Assembly: GCA_002085205.1 (NCBI GenBank)
Contig: NATF01000073.1
Span: 1-6,915, forward strand
Direction: 5' to 3'
Source: Candidatus Cloacimonas sp. 4484_275
GTDB taxonomy: Bacteria; Cloacimonadota; Cloacimonadia; Cloacimonadales; TCS61
DNA: 6,915 nt
Shown: positions 5,881 to 6,915 of the stretch, piece by piece
Layout of the letters: each line of letters begins with the position of its first letter
Position numbering within the stretch: the stretch's first letter is position 1
Notes under the pieces: generated by a model
What the model saw: the letters and a program-made list of their open reading frames with translations, nothing else
What the model was told of the DNA's origin: nothing
The model's database searches: none
Made by a program: the position numbers and the translations under genes

Positions 5881-6915
5881 TTATTTATTTTCGTCTTCAT
5901 CTTTTTTATCTTCATCCAAATCTTCAAAAAACATTTGTTTTTTTATCGTTGTCCAAACAGATTTAAACGGTTTGCTTATATTTTCCAAAAAAGCCCAGTT
6001 TCTTTTTATCGGAATAGATTTGTCTGCCTCCGGTTTATGTTGAATATTTTCTTCTTCCAAATCTTCATTACCAACAAATAAGATTTTCGTCAGAATAAAA
6101 CCATAAATTTTTTTGAAAGGATTTAGAATTCGTTTTCTTATAAAGCCGGTATTTTCTTCTTCCTCTTCGTAATCGTGATAATAATATTTATGTTTGTATT
6201 TGTAATAATAATAATCGTGATATTCCTCATATTCTCTATCAAAGATATTGCTTCGAGAGTTATTTAAAATTGCTCCCAAAATTTCGGTATTTGTAGTAAG
6301 AGCCTTACGAAGGATTTTTTTAATTTCGTTGATAGTTGTTGAATATAATTTCGCCACCAAAATAATTCCGTCCACTCTTGAAAAAATATAGGAAGTCTCG
6401 GAAATTAACAAAGCCGCCGGAGTATCCAATAAAACTATGTCATATTGTTTTTTCAATTTTTGAATTAGGTAATAGAACTTCTCGCTGCCTAACATTTTAG
6501 GAATATTCGGTGGCTTTTTACCGGAAGGAAGAACAACCAATTGAGAAAATTCATCAACTTTTATACAATCTTCCAACTTGGCTTGTTCCGTCAAAACTTC
6601 CGAAAGTCCGAATTCATCTTCAAGCCCAAAAACTTTGGAAATTCTCGGCAAATGAAAATCAGTATCGACCAATATGACATTAAGTCCGTCCGAAATAAGT
6701 GATAAAGCCATATTCAAAGCTACGGTAGATTTTCCTTCGCCCTTGGTCGGACTGGAAATGGCAAAAGTGTTGTTGTTTTTATCCAAAATCAAATATTTAA
6801 AATTCAGGGTAATGTGTTTGAAAATATCAAATAAAGATAATTTGCATTCTTTATCAAACTCAGGTGCAACCGATTTGAGAGGACTAAATTTCAGTTCGGG
6901 AATATTTCCGATAAC
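5881..6915 (-). CDS. Wzc/CpsD-like BY-kinase (tyrosine autokinase), C-terminal part, 5' end outside window
   Basis: Cytoplasmic kinase domain of a polysaccharide co-polymerase or autokinase that controls chain length and export. The frame is open to the window edge, adding 41 residues (starting VIGNIPELKFSPL) before a TTG at 6792, so the true N-terminus lies beyond 6915. In visible numbering, Walker A is SPTKGEGKST (55-64), Walker A' is ILVDTDFHLPR with D84/D86, and Walker B is YDIVLLDTPA with D164. The PSGKKPPNIPKMLGS stretch is typical of the family. Eleven tyrosines fall within 21 residues at 229-249 (nt 6169-6231), the expected autophosphorylation cluster, followed by five glutamates. Unusually, about 95 more residues follow, with two PFK-centred amphipathic segments and a very acidic end (EDLDEDKKDEDENK). 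It heads the visible operon. A Wzz domain is presumably encoded upstream, but this is not seen. Confidence 0.92.
   Translation of the reverse strand, partial: VIGNIPELKFSPLKSVAPEFDKECKLSLFDIFKHITLNFKYLILDKNNNTFAISSPTKGEGKSTVALNMALSLISDGLNVILVDTDFHLPRISKVFGLEDEFGLSEVLTEQAKLEDCIKVDEFSQLVVLPSGKKPPNIPKMLGSEKFYYLIQKLKKQYDIVLLDTPAALLISETSYIFSRVDGIILVAKLYSTTINEIKKILRKALTTNTEILGAILNNSRSNIFDREYEEYHDYYYYKYKHKYYYHDYEEEEENTGFIRKRILNPFKKIYGFILTKILFVGNEDLEEENIQHKPEADKSIPIKRNWAFLENISKPFKSVWTTIKKQMFFEDLDEDKKDEDENK
6169..6231 (-). other. Tyrosine-rich autophosphorylation cluster of the BY-kinase
   Basis: Eleven of 21 residues are tyrosine, mixed with His, Lys, Asp and Glu, and the stretch is flanked on the C-terminal side by five glutamates. 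In known BY-kinases such a cluster is phosphorylated in trans within the octameric ring. Here it is not at the extreme C-terminus. Confidence 0.75.

Noticed and set aside
6790..6792. TTG at 6792 as the start of the BY-kinase
   Set aside because: The frame continues open to the window edge with family-like sequence (VIGNIPELKFSPL), so the TTG is an internal leucine.

Overview
The window is AT-rich, and most genes lack a strong Shine-Dalgarno sequence. It reads like a chromosomal stretch from an anaerobic Gram-negative bacterium of the FCB type. The evidence is lipoproteins with LFSC/LSAC lipoboxes, a GGGIYC-type parallel beta-helix surface protein, a Wza-type export protein and a tyrosine-rich BY-kinase. 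Cloacimonadota or a similar candidate phylum is my guess from gene style only; nothing here proves the taxonomy.

Layout. (1) Positions 1-1122, minus strand: a two-gene ABC exporter operon. An intact ATP-binding protein is followed, with an ATGA stop/start overlap, by an ABC-2 permease that is cut by the window edge and carries an apparent frameshift. (2) 1123-1292: a divergent intergenic region. (3) 1293-2309, plus strand: a HisC-family PLP aminotransferase that appears to lack about 20 residues just after its PLP-phosphate-binding arginine. (4) 2329-6915, minus strand: a compact five-gene run read from right to left. It holds the C-terminal part of a Wzc-like BY-kinase, an SLBB+LCP membrane protein, a short Wza-like polysaccharide export protein, a parallel beta-helix lipoprotein and a small unrecognised lipoprotein. 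Intergenic gaps are 23, 28, 11 and (after frame correction) 2 nt, so one transcript is likely. The aminotransferase and this operon converge across a 19-nt gap.

How the genes work together. The minus-strand operon looks like the export and assembly end of a surface-polysaccharide locus. The BY-kinase would control chain length or export, the Wza-like protein would form the outer-membrane or periplasmic conduit, and the SLBB/LCP protein would attach or regulate polymer at the membrane. The two lipoproteins would be surface or periplasmic accessories. Glycosyltransferases, flippase and polymerase would lie outside the window, probably upstream at the right.

The most striking observation is that three neighbouring genes (permease near 260, aminotransferase near 1956, beta-helix protein near 3000) each look like a good family member with a short internal piece missing. 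Two of the losses shift the frame and one does not. In the beta-helix gene the proper C-terminus (DMGAFGGPNGNW, then stop) survives out of frame and ends 2 nt before the next gene. Genes to the right of about 3010 look intact. This could be real decay, population variation or an assembly artefact, and read mapping would decide. I did not find a clearly new biological system. The next most interesting points are the LCP domain lacking canonical active-site residues and the BY-kinase whose tyrosine cluster is internal and followed by a long tail with a duplicated motif.
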